DNA of 64,000 nucleotides from Geothrix campi (GCF_024609265.1 NZ_JANHMP010000001.1:496001-560000); one strand, 5' to 3'; counted from the stretch's first letter, positions 9,251-17,712 are shown. Made by a program: numbers and translations. Notes: generated by a model from the letters alone, not told the origin.

Positions 9251-9340
9251 CTAGGTGAGACCCTCTCCGGCCCACGCGCGATTCGCGCGAGGGAGCCGAT
9301 TATTGAAATGGCGGTTGGGCCGCAGTGAGGGGAAGGTCAT
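9251..9340 (-). CDS. Putative asnB leader peptide, 29 residues, four Asn
   Basis: ATG at 9340, stop TAG at 9251-9253. Asn occupies positions 9, 13, 14 and 20 (codons AAC, AAT, AAT, AAT). Four in 29 is far above normal frequency and includes a tandem pair. The stop lies 20 bases before the terminator stem. The fourth Asn codon lies inside the segment able to form the antiterminator. Ribosome-binding site is weak (AGG six bases before ATG). A TTGACG -35-like hexamer at 9380-9385 would place the transcript start only about ten bases upstream. The role as a stalling sensor is inference from this layout; the peptide itself need have no function. Confidence 0.75.
   Translation of the reverse strand: MTFPSLRPNRHFNNRLPRANRAWAGEGLT
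9279..9287 (-). promoter_or_regulatory. Antiterminator arm in asnB leader
   Basis: Minus-strand CGCGAATCG is the exact reverse complement of CGATTCGCG at 9218-9226, which spans the terminator's 5' arm and loop. The same stretch can also fold locally (CGCGCG-AAT-CGCGCG, 9275-9289), flanked by a CCCTC/GAGGG pairing (9288-9292 with 9261-9265). That gives the three alternative pairings expected of an attenuator. Confidence 0.6.
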
Positions 9341-9357
9341 AGGTTGCCTGCAAGAAC

Positions 9358-9385
9358 CTTATCGGTTGCCTTCGCAGAACGTCAA
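9358..9385 (-). promoter_or_regulatory. Candidate promoter for the asnB leader transcript
   Basis: Minus-strand TTGACG (9380-9385) as -35 and GATAAG (9358-9363) as a weak -10, 16-base spacer. Position fits a leader beginning just before the short Asn-rich reading frame. Confidence 0.4.
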
Positions 9386-9400
9386 GAACAGAAGCGGAAG

Positions 9401-9429
9401 TTGGCCAGGCTTGCTCTTGATGATGAAAT
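9401..9429 (+). promoter_or_regulatory. Candidate promoter for tdh
   Basis: TTGGCC (9401-9406) and TGAAAT (9424-9429) with a 17-base spacer, 18 bases before the tdh start. Both hexamers are imperfect; a prediction only. Confidence 0.3.
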
Positions 9430-9447
9430 GGTGCGGTTGGAGGCCGC

Positions 9448-10479
9448 ATGAAAGCCCTGTTGAAGACCAAGCGCGAGGAAGGCATCTGGATGGGCGAGGT
9501 GCCCATGCCCGAGATGGGCCCCAACGATGTCCTGATCCGCGTCCACAAGAGCGCCATCTGCGGCACGGATGTGCACATCTACAACTGGGACGACTGGGCC
9601 CAGAAGACCATCCCCGTCCCCATGGTGGTGGGGCATGAGTACTTCGGCATCATCGAGCAGGTGGGCGCGGAGGTTGAAGGCTACAAACCCGGCGACCGGG
9701 TGAGTGGCGAGGGACACATCACCTGTGGACACTGCCGGAATTGCCGGGCCGGCAAGCGCCACCTCTGTCGGAACACCGTGGGCGTGGGTGTGAACCGCAC
9801 CGGCTCCTTCGCGGAGTACCTGTCCATTCCGGCCTTCAACGTGTTCAAGGTGCCGGACAACATCCCTGACGAAGTGGCCTCCATCTTCGATCCTTACGGC
9901 AACGCCACCCACACGGCCCTCAGCTTCGACATGGTGGGCGAGGATGTGCTGATTACGGGCGCGGGTCCCATCGGCATCATGGCCGTGGCCATCGCGAAGC
10001 ACGTGGGGGCACGGAATGTGGTCATCACGGACGTGAACGAGTACCGGCTCGAGCTGGCGCGGAAGATGGGCGCCACGGTCGCCGTGAATCCCATGAAGAA
10101 GGGTCTCCCCGAAGTGATGAAGGATCTGGGAATGACCGAAGGCTTTGACGTGGGATTGGAGATGAGCGGCAATCGCAACGCCTTCGAATCCCTGCTGGAG
10201 GCCATGCACCATGGGGGCCGCGTGGCGCTGCTGGGCATCCTCCCCGGCGACTGCGCCATCGACTGGAGCCAGGTCATCTTCAAGGGGCTGGTGTTGAAGG
10301 GGATCTACGGTCGCGAGATGTTCGAGACCTGGTACAAGATGGCCGCCATGGTGCAGAGCGGTCTGGACATCACTCCCATCATCACCCACCGCTTCGACAT
10401 CGACGACTTCCAGAAGGGCTTCGATGCGATGCGGAGCGGGCAGAGCGGGAAGGTGATCCTGGACTGGGGCGTGAAGTAG
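9448..10479 (+). CDS. tdh: L-threonine 3-dehydrogenase
   Basis: 343 residues, zinc-dependent medium-chain dehydrogenase. Oxidises threonine to 2-amino-3-ketobutyrate with NAD, feeding Kbl (4335-5528). Catalytic zinc ligand Cys38 sits in [13 protein letters not shown], followed by GHE. The structural zinc cysteines lie in [15 protein letters not shown]. The Rossmann motif is GAGPIGIMA. Length and motifs match bacterial Tdh rather than generic alcohol dehydrogenases. ATG with GGAGG seven bases upstream. Divergent from asnB across a 264-base region holding the asnB leader. Confidence 0.96.
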   Translation: MKALLKTKREEGIWMGEVPMPEMGPNDVLIRVHKSAICGTDVHIYNWDDWAQKTIPVPMVVGHEYFGIIEQVGAEVEGYKPGDRVSGEGHITCGHCRNCRAGKRHLCRNTVGVGVNRTGSFAEYLSIPAFNVFKVPDNIPDEVASIFDPYGNATHTALSFDMVGEDVLITGAGPIGIMAVAIAKHVGARNVVITDVNEYRLELARKMGATVAVNPMKKGLPEVMKDLGMTEGFDVGLEMSGNRNAFESLLEAMHHGGRVALLGILPGDCAIDWSQVIFKGLVLKGIYGREMFETWYKMAAMVQSGLDITPIITHRFDIDDFQKGFDAMRSGQSGKVILDWGVK

Positions 10480-10499
10480 CTGCTTCCGGCCAGATATGG

Positions 10500-10552
10500 G
10501 CGAAATGCGGCCGAATGGCCGCATTTCGCGTACTTGCGCGCGAAGCGCGCAA
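10500..10552. terminator. Two adjacent perfect hairpins after tdh
   Basis: First hairpin 10500-10529: 13-bp perfect stem with loop gaat. Second 10534-10552: 8-bp perfect stem with loop gaa. They sit between the convergent stops of tdh and the lipoprotein gene at 10558. No T tracts, so likely bidirectional 3'-end structures rather than textbook terminators. Confidence 0.6.
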
Positions 10553-10557
10553 CCGCC

Positions 10558-11181
10558 TCAGCGTACGGGTTGCGGCTGCGGCACCGGCGGGTAGGGGCCG
10601 TCGGTCCACGGGGCGCCGTCCTTGATGAGGATGTCGCCCGCAAGCCCCTCGCCCCCGGGCAGGCCGTCGGTGCCCAGGCAGGCCAGGTAGTAGCCGTCCA
10701 GCTTGGTGTTGAATTTCTGCCGCACGGGGCCCCGCTTCACCTGTACGTCCTCGACGGGCCGGGCGACATAGGGCCGGTAAAGGAACGGATGGCCCCAGGG
10801 CGCTTCGGGCACCTGTTCGAGGTATTCGGGCACCAGGCCCTGCAGGGTTTCGGGGTACTCGCCAGTCTTGGCCTTGTAGCGGATCAGGGCATCCGTGAGC
10901 CGTTTGAGAGCCGCCCGGACCTGCTTCCGGCGGTCTTCCAGATCCCGGTTCACGAAGGCCTCGATGAGGAAGAGGTCCCGGGTGGCCTGGTGGGCTGCCT
11001 CGGAGTCCGGGTAGCGGGCCACCAGCTGCTTCATCATGGCCTGGGCCTCGAGGCTCCGGCCCTCCTGGTTCAGTTTCAGGGCGTCCTCATAGAGCCTTGT
11101 GGGAAGCCTGGGGTCCTCGGAACTGCATCCGGCGAGAAGGGCGAGAAGGGCCAGGGCAGGGACGAAACACGCACGGCTCAC
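10558..11181 (-). CDS. Lipoprotein with helical repeat and GspG/pseudopilin-like C-terminal domain
   Basis: 207 residues. Signal peptide ending in lipobox LLAGC, then a helical, TPR-like stretch (about residues 28-80), then a region resembling the C-terminal domain of type II secretion major pseudopilin GspG. That region includes KAKTGEYPETLQGLVPEYL, PWGHPFLYR and YYLACLGTDGLPGGEG. Unlike GspG there is no prepilin N-terminus; the domain is attached to a lipid anchor instead. The GTG start at 11181 overlaps the stop of a 25-codon reading frame upstream (GTGA). Function unknown; the resemblance to GspG is my reading of motifs. Confidence 0.72.
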   Translation of the reverse strand: MSRACFVPALALLALLAGCSSEDPRLPTRLYEDALKLNQEGRSLEAQAMMKQLVARYPDSEAAHQATRDLFLIEAFVNRDLEDRRKQVRAALKRLTDALIRYKAKTGEYPETLQGLVPEYLEQVPEAPWGHPFLYRPYVARPVEDVQVKRGPVRQKFNTKLDGYYLACLGTDGLPGGEGLAGDILIKDGAPWTDGPYPPVPQPQPVR

Positions 11182-11255
11182 GCGGCACCTCCGGTACCGC
11201 GCCCTGCGGGCTTCGGCTTCGCCAAAGTGGCCCTTCGCTTCTGCTTCGTGCTCAT
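11178..11255 (-). CDS. Possible 25-residue basic peptide coupled to the lipoprotein gene
   Basis: ATG at 11255 with AAGG nine bases upstream; the product is very basic (MSTKQKRRATLAKPKP). The TGA overlaps the GTG start of the following lipoprotein gene, the arrangement used for translational coupling. Too short for statistical support. It could be a real small protein, a coupling leader, or chance. Confidence 0.35.
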   Translation of the reverse strand: MSTKQKRRATLAKPKPAGRGTGGAA

Positions 11256-11309
11256 GGCATGAACCTTAGCAGAACGGCGGGACGGTAGGATGGAGGGATT
11301 GGGGGGCAC

Positions 11310-11963
11310 ATGATCGACAGGCCGATGCTGGTTGGCATCGTAGGAGGCTCGGGCAGCGGGAAGACGTCCGTGGCGGCGGAACTGGTGAAGCGCCTGGAAC
11401 GCCGGGCGATGGCCACCCTCCTGTTGGACATGGATGCCTACTACGCCCCGCTGGAGCTGGTGAAATCCCGCTTCGACGGCCTGCCCGTGAACTGGGACCA
11501 CCCCCACGCCTTCGACCTGGAGCTCATGGCCGCGCACCTGGCCGCCCTGCGCCGCGGGGAGAGCATCCGCAAGCCGACCTATGACTTCACGATCTCCGAC
11601 CGGACCGGCTGGGGCGACCCACTCCCGCCGGGGCAGGTGGTCATCCTGGAAGGCCTGCTGCTCTTCGCCCTGCCAGAACTGCGCGACCAGCTGGACATGA
11701 AGGTGTTCGTGGACACGGATGCCGATATCCGCATCCTGCGCCGCATCCGGCGGGACACCCGGGAACGGGGCCGCAGCCTCGAGAGTGTCATGGAGCAGTA
11801 CGAACAGAGCGTCCGGCCCATGCACCTGGAGTTCGTGGAGCCGAGCAAGCGCTGGGCGGACCTCATCGTGCCCACGGGTGTGGAGAACCGCACGGCCATG
11901 GATGTCATCACCCACCACATCTGCAGCCGCGTGCTTGATCAGGGAGAACCCCAGCGTGTTTGA
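11310..11963 (+). CDS. udk: Uridine kinase
   Basis: 217 residues, standard Udk length. Walker A GGSGSGKTSVA near the N-terminus, the catalytic-region motif LDMDAYYAPL, WDHPHAFDLE, and a lid with RIRRDTRERGRS. Phosphorylates uridine and cytidine in pyrimidine salvage. First gene of a tight cluster: the rhodanese gene starts inside its last codons and the NUDIX gene overlaps that in turn, so all three are probably co-translated. Confidence 0.93.
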   Translation: MIDRPMLVGIVGGSGSGKTSVAAELVKRLERRAMATLLLDMDAYYAPLELVKSRFDGLPVNWDHPHAFDLELMAAHLAALRRGESIRKPTYDFTISDRTGWGDPLPPGQVVILEGLLLFALPELRDQLDMKVFVDTDADIRILRRIRRDTRERGRSLESVMEQYEQSVRPMHLEFVEPSKRWADLIVPTGVENRTAMDVITHHICSRVLDQGEPQRV

Positions 11964-12273
11964 GAACGGCCTCCACCTTTCCGCCGAAACCTACCGGGAC
12001 CTGCCGGAAACCGTCCAGCGCCTTGATGTGCGGGAGCGCTGGGAATACGACCTCGCACGGATTCCCGGCGCCCTCCTCATCCCCTTGGGTGAGCTGGCGG
12101 ACCGGGTGGCTGAATTGGATCCCTCCCGGCCTCTCGCGGCCTACTGCCACCATGGCTCCCGCAGCCTCCACGCTCTGCGGATCCTGCAGGGGGCAGGCTT
12201 CACGGATATCGCGCACCTGGCCGGCGGCATCGATGCCTACAGCCGCCTGGATCCTTCCATTCCGAGGTATTGA
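11956..12273 (+). CDS. Single-domain rhodanese
   Basis: 105 residues forming one rhodanese domain. Motifs: LDVRERWEYDLARIPGA (substrate entry side), active-site Cys in YCHHGSRS, and the closing HLAGGIDAY. Cytoplasmic; expected to carry sulfur as a persulfide, similar to GlpE-type proteins. GTG start at 11956 with AGGGAG upstream, overlapping udk by eight bases. It overlaps the NUDIX gene by one base (TGATG). Confidence 0.88.
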   Translation: MFENGLHLSAETYRDLPETVQRLDVRERWEYDLARIPGALLIPLGELADRVAELDPSRPLAAYCHHGSRSLHALRILQGAGFTDIAHLAGGIDAYSRLDPSIPRY

Positions 12274-12902
12274 TGCGGCTGCTGCACCGCCATCCGGAAG
12301 GCTTCGATCCGAACGCGGCCTGGACGCAGGAATCCGAGAGCGTACGGCAGGATTCCCGCCTCTTCCGGCAGATCGTGGCCCAGCGCCGCAGCCCCCACAC
12401 AGGACGCCAGCACGCCTTCTACCGCCTCCAGGGCCCGGATTGGGTGAATGTGGTGGCCTTCACGCGGGAGGGCGACCTGCTGGTGGTGGAACAGTTCCGG
12501 CACGGCATCGATGCTTCCACCTTGGAGATCCCGGGTGGAGGCTGCGATGCCGGCGAGGCTCCGGAAACATCCGCCCGGCGGGAACTTCGAGAGGAGACGG
12601 GGTTCGTTTCCGGCCATTGGGTGTCCCTGGGCTCCTGCACCCCGAATCCGGCCACCCAGAACAACCGCTGCCACAGCTTCCTGGCCCTGGATTGCGATCC
12701 GGACGGATCGCTGGAGCTGGATCCCGCCGAGGAGTTGCAGGTCTGGGCCTGCTCCTGGTCCGAGTGGCAGGACCGCATGCGCCATGGCGAAGTCCACCAC
12801 GCCCTGGTGTTGTCCGCCTTCCAGCTCCTGAGCCTATGGGAGGGCTGGCCCGCGCTGCGGGAGCGCCTGGAGGGCTCGGGCGAAAAGGGGAGACAGGATT
12901 AA
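12273..12902 (+). CDS. NUDIX hydrolase (ADP-ribose pyrophosphatase-like)
   Basis: 209 residues. The Nudix box is complete (GCDAGEAPETSARRELREET, with the REEE-type metal-binding glutamates). PGGGC precedes it, as in ADP-sugar pyrophosphatases. Substrate is not determined by sequence alone. ATG 12273 overlaps the rhodanese stop and has GAGG six bases upstream. The last codons (GRQD then stop) lie inside one arm of an 18-bp inverted repeat, so the repeat has shaped the C-terminus. Confidence 0.88.
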   Translation: MRLLHRHPEGFDPNAAWTQESESVRQDSRLFRQIVAQRRSPHTGRQHAFYRLQGPDWVNVVAFTREGDLLVVEQFRHGIDASTLEIPGGGCDAGEAPETSARRELREETGFVSGHWVSLGSCTPNPATQNNRCHSFLALDCDPDGSLELDPAEELQVWACSWSEWQDRMRHGEVHHALVLSAFQLLSLWEGWPALRERLEGSGEKGRQD

Positions 12903-12972
12903 CAGGATCCAAAAGCAGCACAACACCGCACCATCCTGTTCATCCGGCTTTTCGTCCTGTTAATCCTGTCTC
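12890..12972. repeat. 18-bp inverted repeat built from 'aatcctgt' octamers
   Basis: Arms 12890-12907 (gagacaggattaacagga) and 12955-12972 are perfect reverse complements. A further related unit (atcctgttcatcc) lies between them at 12932-12944. The octamer-like periodicity resembles widespread intergenic repeats seen in many bacteria. It may also serve as the 3' hairpin of the udk-rhodanese-NUDIX transcript. Confidence 0.75.
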
Positions 12973-13034
12973 GGCCTTTTCCTAAGCCAAGGCGAAGCGC
13001 TAGTCTGGAGGCTGGATCCCGATGAGGAGTGCCC

Positions 13035-13532
13035 ATGGCCACCGAATGTTCTTTCGATGTCGTCTGCAAAGTGGACCTGGATGAGGTGAAGAACGCCGTC
13101 TCTCAGGCCATGAAGGAGATCGGCCAGCGGTACGATTTCAAGGGCTCCGTGTCCAAGATCGAGCTCAAGGACGACAAGGTGCTGGTGCTCAACAGCGATG
13201 ACGAAGTGAAGCTCAAAGCCGTCATCGATGTGCTCCAGACCAAGCTCCACAAGCGCGGTGTCAGCATCCGCAGCATGGAATACGGCAAGATCGAACCCGC
13301 CACCAAGGGCACTGTCCGCCAGGAAGTCACCATCCATCAGGGCATTCCCGTGGAGAAGGCCAAGGGGCTCATCAAGGCCGTCAAGGACGCCAAGATCAAG
13401 GTGCAGGCCAGCATCCAGGGCGACCAGCTTCGCGTCAGCGGAAAGAGCCGGGACGATCTGCAGGAAGTCATCGCCCTGTTCAAGAAGGACGATCAGGGCC
13501 TCGACCTCCAGTTCACGAACTACCGGGGCTGA
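13035..13532 (+). CDS. yajQ: YajQ-family nucleotide-binding protein
   Basis: 165 residues, standard length. Start MATECSFDVVCKVD and the motif IGQRYDFKGS are hallmarks of YajQ. The family has been linked to RNA, ATP/GTP and, in Xanthomonas, cyclic-di-GMP binding; the physiological role here is unknown. ATG 13035 chosen with GAGGAG upstream. The next gene starts one base after its stop. Confidence 0.93.
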   Translation: MATECSFDVVCKVDLDEVKNAVSQAMKEIGQRYDFKGSVSKIELKDDKVLVLNSDDEVKLKAVIDVLQTKLHKRGVSIRSMEYGKIEPATKGTVRQEVTIHQGIPVEKAKGLIKAVKDAKIKVQASIQGDQLRVSGKSRDDLQEVIALFKKDDQGLDLQFTNYRG

Positions 13533-13533
13533 C

Positions 13534-14529
13534 GTGTCGCGACTCGACCTCTCCCGCTATTTCCTCCCCATCGCCCCTAAGCTGGCGGGCGTGGAGGCGG
13601 AACTGCAGCGCATCCTGCAGAGCGACGTGGAGGTGGTCCAGAAGCTGGCAGACCATGTCCGCGGTGGGCAGGGCAAGCGGCTGCGGCCGGCCCTGGTGAT
13701 GCTGTCGTCGCGGTTCTGCGGCGTGCCCAACGAAGAGGACGTGCGCTTCGGCGCGGTCTTCGAGCTGATCCACACGGCCACCCTGGTCCATGACGATGTC
13801 ATCGACCATGCCCAGCTGCGCCGGGGCATGCCCACCCTCAACCGGCTCTGGGGCAACACCCTGACCGTGCTATTCGGCGACCTGCTCTACCTGGTGGCCA
13901 TGAACGAGGCCATCGCCGGCCGCAGCTGGCGGATGATGGAGATCTTCGCGGAAGTCACCACCCGCATGATCGAGGGCGAACTCATCCAGAACGACGTGCT
14001 CTTCAAGCTCGACACCAGCCGCAAAGACTACTTCGACATCCAGGAGCGAAAGACCGCGCTCCTGTTCAGCGGTTGCACCGAGACCGGCGCCGTCCTCACC
14101 GGCCGGAGCCTGGATGAGTGCGTCGCCATGCGCGAATACGGCCTGGAGGTGGGGCGCGCCTTCCAGCTGGTGGACGACCTGCTGGATTACACCGCCACCA
14201 GCGAGCAGCTGGGCAAGCCGGCCTTCAGCGACCTCCGCGAGGGGAAGCTCACCTTGCCCATGCTCACCCTGCTGGAGAAGGCTCCGGACGAGGTTCGATC
14301 TCTGATCCGCACCATCTGGGATCGGGGCGAGGAGGTGCCCATCCCTGAGGACGAGGAGGCGCAGCTTCGCGCGCTCATCACCCGGCATGACGCCCTCTCG
14401 GAAACCCGCGATCTGGCCCTCAAGGCTTCGAAGAATGCCGTGGCCCAGCTCTTCGCAGTGAAGGGCGATGCCGCCACCGGGAGCCTGCTGCGGGAGATCC
14501 CCGAGGCCCTGCTGTCGCGGAGCATGTGA
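13534..14529 (+). CDS. All-trans polyprenyl diphosphate synthase (octaprenyl/heptaprenyl type)
   Basis: 331 residues. Both aspartate-rich motifs are intact: first HDDVIDHA, second FQLVDDLLDYT. Also GKRLRPALV. Elongates allylic diphosphates with IPP to make the side chain of quinones, presumably menaquinone in such an organism. Chain length cannot be read with certainty. GTG at 13534, one base after the yajQ stop, so the two are likely co-translated. Converges on the TPR gene with ten bases between stops. Confidence 0.92.
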   Translation: MSRLDLSRYFLPIAPKLAGVEAELQRILQSDVEVVQKLADHVRGGQGKRLRPALVMLSSRFCGVPNEEDVRFGAVFELIHTATLVHDDVIDHAQLRRGMPTLNRLWGNTLTVLFGDLLYLVAMNEAIAGRSWRMMEIFAEVTTRMIEGELIQNDVLFKLDTSRKDYFDIQERKTALLFSGCTETGAVLTGRSLDECVAMREYGLEVGRAFQLVDDLLDYTATSEQLGKPAFSDLREGKLTLPMLTLLEKAPDEVRSLIRTIWDRGEEVPIPEDEEAQLRALITRHDALSETRDLALKASKNAVAQLFAVKGDAATGSLLREIPEALLSRSM

Positions 14530-14539
14530 GGCCGCAGAA

Positions 14540-15895
14540 TCAGCTTCCGAGCCGTGCCAGCAGGTCCTGGAAGCGGGGATGGGAGCGGACGGCATCCAGG
14601 TCGCCGTCGTGGATGAACCAATCCTTCTGGGTGAGCCCTCCGGCTGCGGCCCGTTCCAGGCAGTCCAGGCTCTCCTCGGCATCGCCAGCCAGGGCATGGA
14701 TGCAGCCCAGGTTGTAGAGGAGCATCGGATCATCAGGGTCCATGTTCCGGGCCATCCGGGCCCAGGCCAGGCCCTTCTGGTGCTCTCCCAGAGCCACAAG
14801 GGCGTTGGCTCCCAGATAACGGGCGCGCACGTCGTCGGGTACGCGTTCCAGGCGGTTCTCCACGAGCGCCAGCCCGGCTCTCCGGGCGCGCAAGGCCTCG
14901 TCCTCGAGGCCGAGGCTGTGGTAGACCTGGGCCACCAGTAGAATCGCCTGGAAATCCTCTGGCCGGAGGGCCGCCGCCCACTCGAAGTACTCGATGGCCC
15001 GCTCTGGCTTGCCTGCGGCAAAGCAATGGCGGGCGTAGAAATAAGCGGCTTCGTAGAGATTGGGATCCAGGCAGAGGGCCGTCTCGAAGGCTTCCTCCGC
15101 TTCATCGGCCACGCCTGCGGCAGACAGGGCGACCCCCCGGGAGGCATGAGCCTCGGCCAGATCAGGATCCAACTCCAGGGCCTTGCGGCTGCAGGATTCG
15201 GCCAGTTCCCTCTGCGACTCCGTGCGGTCGATGTAGATATAGGTGTAGGCCGCGCAGTTGGCCAGGCTCGCCCAGGCGGAAGGGAAGTTGGGGTCGAGGT
15301 CCAGGGAGTGCCGGAACATCTCGGCCGCGGCGCGCATGCCGTGGCGATTGAACCGGAAATAGTGCTGCCGTCCTCTCAGGTAGTACTCGTAGGCCTCCAG
15401 ATCCACCGGGTATCTGGGCCGGATGGACGCGGTCACGTGGAGCGCGGAAGCCACGCAGCGGGTGATGTCATCGAGCGTCGCAAAGAGATCCTGGCGATCG
15501 AAGGCATAGGCCTTGGACCAGGCCTCGCGGCCCGATTTCACATCCACCAGTTCGGCTTTCAGGGTCAGGAGATGTTCGCGTTTCCGGAGCGTGCCCACCA
15601 GGATGGCGGTCGCATGCAGGTGCCGCCCCACCGCCGCTGGGGAAATGGCTGTGCCCCCATAGCGGAAGGACGTGGTTCTGGAGACCACCTGGAGTTCTTC
15701 CAAGTGGTTGAGGGCCTGAAGCACCTCTTCGGCCAGGCCCTCGCCGACGTGCGCGTCCCCTCCGTCAGGCCGCTGGTCCAGGAAGGGCAGGACGGCCACC
15801 ACGGCCCGGCCTCTCCGCGCTTTCGGATGGACCGGACCCCTTTTCTGGGCCGTCATTCCAGGCGGTCGAGGTGACTTCCCCAGCTGCAGGGCCAT
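14540..15895 (-). CDS. TPR protein with TolB-like N-terminal domain
   Basis: 451 residues. Residues about 30-150 resemble the TolB/FlgO-like domain often found before TPRs (VAVLPF, GEGLAEEVLQALNHLEELQVVSRTTS, then a LVDVKSGREAWSKAY strand). From about 165 to the end there are seven or so tetratricopeptide repeats (for example ALELDPDLAEAHASRGVALSAAG). No signal peptide. In many proteins this module follows a DNA-binding or adenylate-cyclase domain; here it stands alone. Probably a scaffold; partner unknown. Confidence 0.82.
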   Translation of the reverse strand: MALQLGKSPRPPGMTAQKRGPVHPKARRGRAVVAVLPFLDQRPDGGDAHVGEGLAEEVLQALNHLEELQVVSRTTSFRYGGTAISPAAVGRHLHATAILVGTLRKREHLLTLKAELVDVKSGREAWSKAYAFDRQDLFATLDDITRCVASALHVTASIRPRYPVDLEAYEYYLRGRQHYFRFNRHGMRAAAEMFRHSLDLDPNFPSAWASLANCAAYTYIYIDRTESQRELAESCSRKALELDPDLAEAHASRGVALSAAGVADEAEEAFETALCLDPNLYEAAYFYARHCFAAGKPERAIEYFEWAAALRPEDFQAILLVAQVYHSLGLEDEALRARRAGLALVENRLERVPDDVRARYLGANALVALGEHQKGLAWARMARNMDPDDPMLLYNLGCIHALAGDAEESLDCLERAAAGGLTQKDWFIHDGDLDAVRSHPRFQDLLARLGS

Positions 15896-16097
15896 GTTCC
15901 ACCTCCAGGACAGATCTCACTGCGACATCGATCCTGGCGGGCGGGGATGCCTCACCTGGGTCGGACTCCCCGGAAAAGGACCATCAGGTGAATAGATAGC
16001 CGCATCCTGGCCCGCAGGTGGTATCCAGCATGGGATGGACGGTTCTCCGCGCAAGGGGCAGCCGGGACGGCCTTCAGCTCTCGCGGCTGGCGCCTCC

Positions 16098-17609
16098 CTA
16101 GCTCTCGACCTCGCCCAGCCTCAAATCAAAGGGAATCCCCGCCCGCTTGCAGGCTGCGATGAAGCTTTCCTTGTCGGGGCATTTGAGATAGGCCTCCAGC
16201 GGCTCCACCTTCTTGTCCTTGATGAACTCCACGAGGGCGTCGTTCATGAGCTTCTGGCCGTAGCTCCGGCCGGTCTGCATGGCGCTCGTGATCTGGAAAT
16301 TCTTGCCTTCACGGATGAGGTTGGCGATGGCGGGGCTGATGAAGAGGGTCTCCAGGGCGGCGATGCGACCGCCGCCGATCTTCTTGAGCAGGGTCTGGCT
16401 CACCACACACTTCAGGGCATCCGCCAGCATCACGCGGATCTGCTGCTGCCGATCCGCGGGGAACTGGTCCACGATGCGGTCGATGGTGCCGATGGCGCTG
16501 CTGGTGTGCAGAGTTCCGAAGACCAGATGACCGGTGATGGCCGTCTCCAAGGCGATGGCGATGGTCTCGAGATCGCGCATCTCGCCCACCATCACGATGT
16601 CGGGATCCTCGCGCAGGGCGGCGCGGAGGCCGTTCTTGAAGCTGTCCGTGTGGGTGCCCACCTCGCGCTGGTTCACCAGGCAGCCCTTGCGGGGATGCAC
16701 GAACTCGATGGGATCCTCGATGGTGAGGATGTGGTCATGGCGCTTCTGGTTGGCCAGGTCGATGATGGCGGCCAGGGTGGTGGACTTCCCACTGCCCGTG
16801 GGACCCGTCACCAGCACAAGGCCCTTGGAGAGGTCACAGAGACGCCGGATGGGGTCGGGCAGGCCCAGCTTGTCGGGATCGGGAATCTGATTGGGGATGA
16901 CGCGGCAGACCAGCCCAGGCCCGACCCGATCCATGAAATAGTTCACGCGGAGACGGCAGTTGCCGGCCTCGTAGGCGTAAGCGAAATCCGCATCGTGGCG
17001 TTCCTGGAAATGATGCCAGGCGGTCGGCGTGGCCACGGCCTCCATCATTTCCAGCATGGTGGCGGGTTCGAGTGGTTCGAAACCTTCCAACTCCTTCATG
17101 TCGCCGTGGACGCGAACCAGCGGTGGTTCCATGGAGGTGCAATGGAGATCCGAGCCCTGCTGGGCGAGCAAGGCGGAGAACAGTCGCTCGGCCAGAGGGT
17201 GGCCGTGGGTTGCGCCGGGCCGCGAAGCTGGCGAGCCGCTGGTGCCAGGGGCCGGAATCACCCTGGGGGCAGGGATGGGTGCGGCCGCCGGCTGGGGGCG
17301 GGTGGGTCCCAGCAGGTCCGCGATGAGGTCCGGGAGCTCACCCTTGCGATCCAGGCGGATCCGGAAGATCTGGCCGGTCAGTTCGTGCTCGAACTCGGCC
17401 TTGCCTTCCTTCTGCCAGGCCGCTTTCAGGTTCCCCGGGACGACTTCTCCGGCCAGCACGTCGACCATCAACGCGGGCAGGGGATTGGGTAGGAGATCCA
17501 TGGCTTCGCCGTTCTTGAGTTCCAGGCGGGGTTTCCGGTCGGCTTCCAGGTGGAGGCGGGTTCCGCCGCGGGCGATGACATGGGAAAGCAGCCGGTCGAG
17601 CTGGGGCAT
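16098..17609 (-). CDS. PilT-like twitching-motility ATPase with extended N-terminus
   Basis: 503 residues, about 130 more than typical PilT. The C-terminal two thirds is a full retraction ATPase: second N-domain ([20 protein letters not shown]), Walker [14 protein letters not shown], Asp box, Walker B and His box ([15 protein letters not shown], then [14 protein letters not shown]). Residues 1-95 look like a degenerate copy of the same N-domain ([19 protein letters not shown]), joined by a Pro/Ala linker. The C-terminus lacks the usual short PilT tail. ATG 17609 has AGGAGA upstream. It may be a PilU-like or specialised retraction motor. No other pilus genes lie in the window. Confidence 0.85.
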   Translation of the reverse strand: MPQLDRLLSHVIARGGTRLHLEADRKPRLELKNGEAMDLLPNPLPALMVDVLAGEVVPGNLKAAWQKEGKAEFEHELTGQIFRIRLDRKGELPDLIADLLGPTRPQPAAAPIPAPRVIPAPGTSGSPASRPGATHGHPLAERLFSALLAQQGSDLHCTSMEPPLVRVHGDMKELEGFEPLEPATMLEMMEAVATPTAWHHFQERHDADFAYAYEAGNCRLRVNYFMDRVGPGLVCRVIPNQIPDPDKLGLPDPIRRLCDLSKGLVLVTGPTGSGKSTTLAAIIDLANQKRHDHILTIEDPIEFVHPRKGCLVNQREVGTHTDSFKNGLRAALREDPDIVMVGEMRDLETIAIALETAITGHLVFGTLHTSSAIGTIDRIVDQFPADRQQQIRVMLADALKCVVSQTLLKKIGGGRIAALETLFISPAIANLIREGKNFQITSAMQTGRSYGQKLMNDALVEFIKDKKVEPLEAYLKCPDKESFIAACKRAGIPFDLRLGEVES

Positions 17610-17712
17610 GGACGTCTCCTGGCCATCAAAGGATGCCACGAGTCACAGCCTTGGGGGTTCGGCGCCAGCGGCCCGGGCGCTAGACTGGAAGGTGACCTTT
17701 TCGGGAGTGAGC

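Noticed and set aside
9251-9447. T-box riboswitch upstream of asnB
   Set aside because: I see no T-box bulge sequence or specifier loop; the Asn-rich reading frame explains the structure better.
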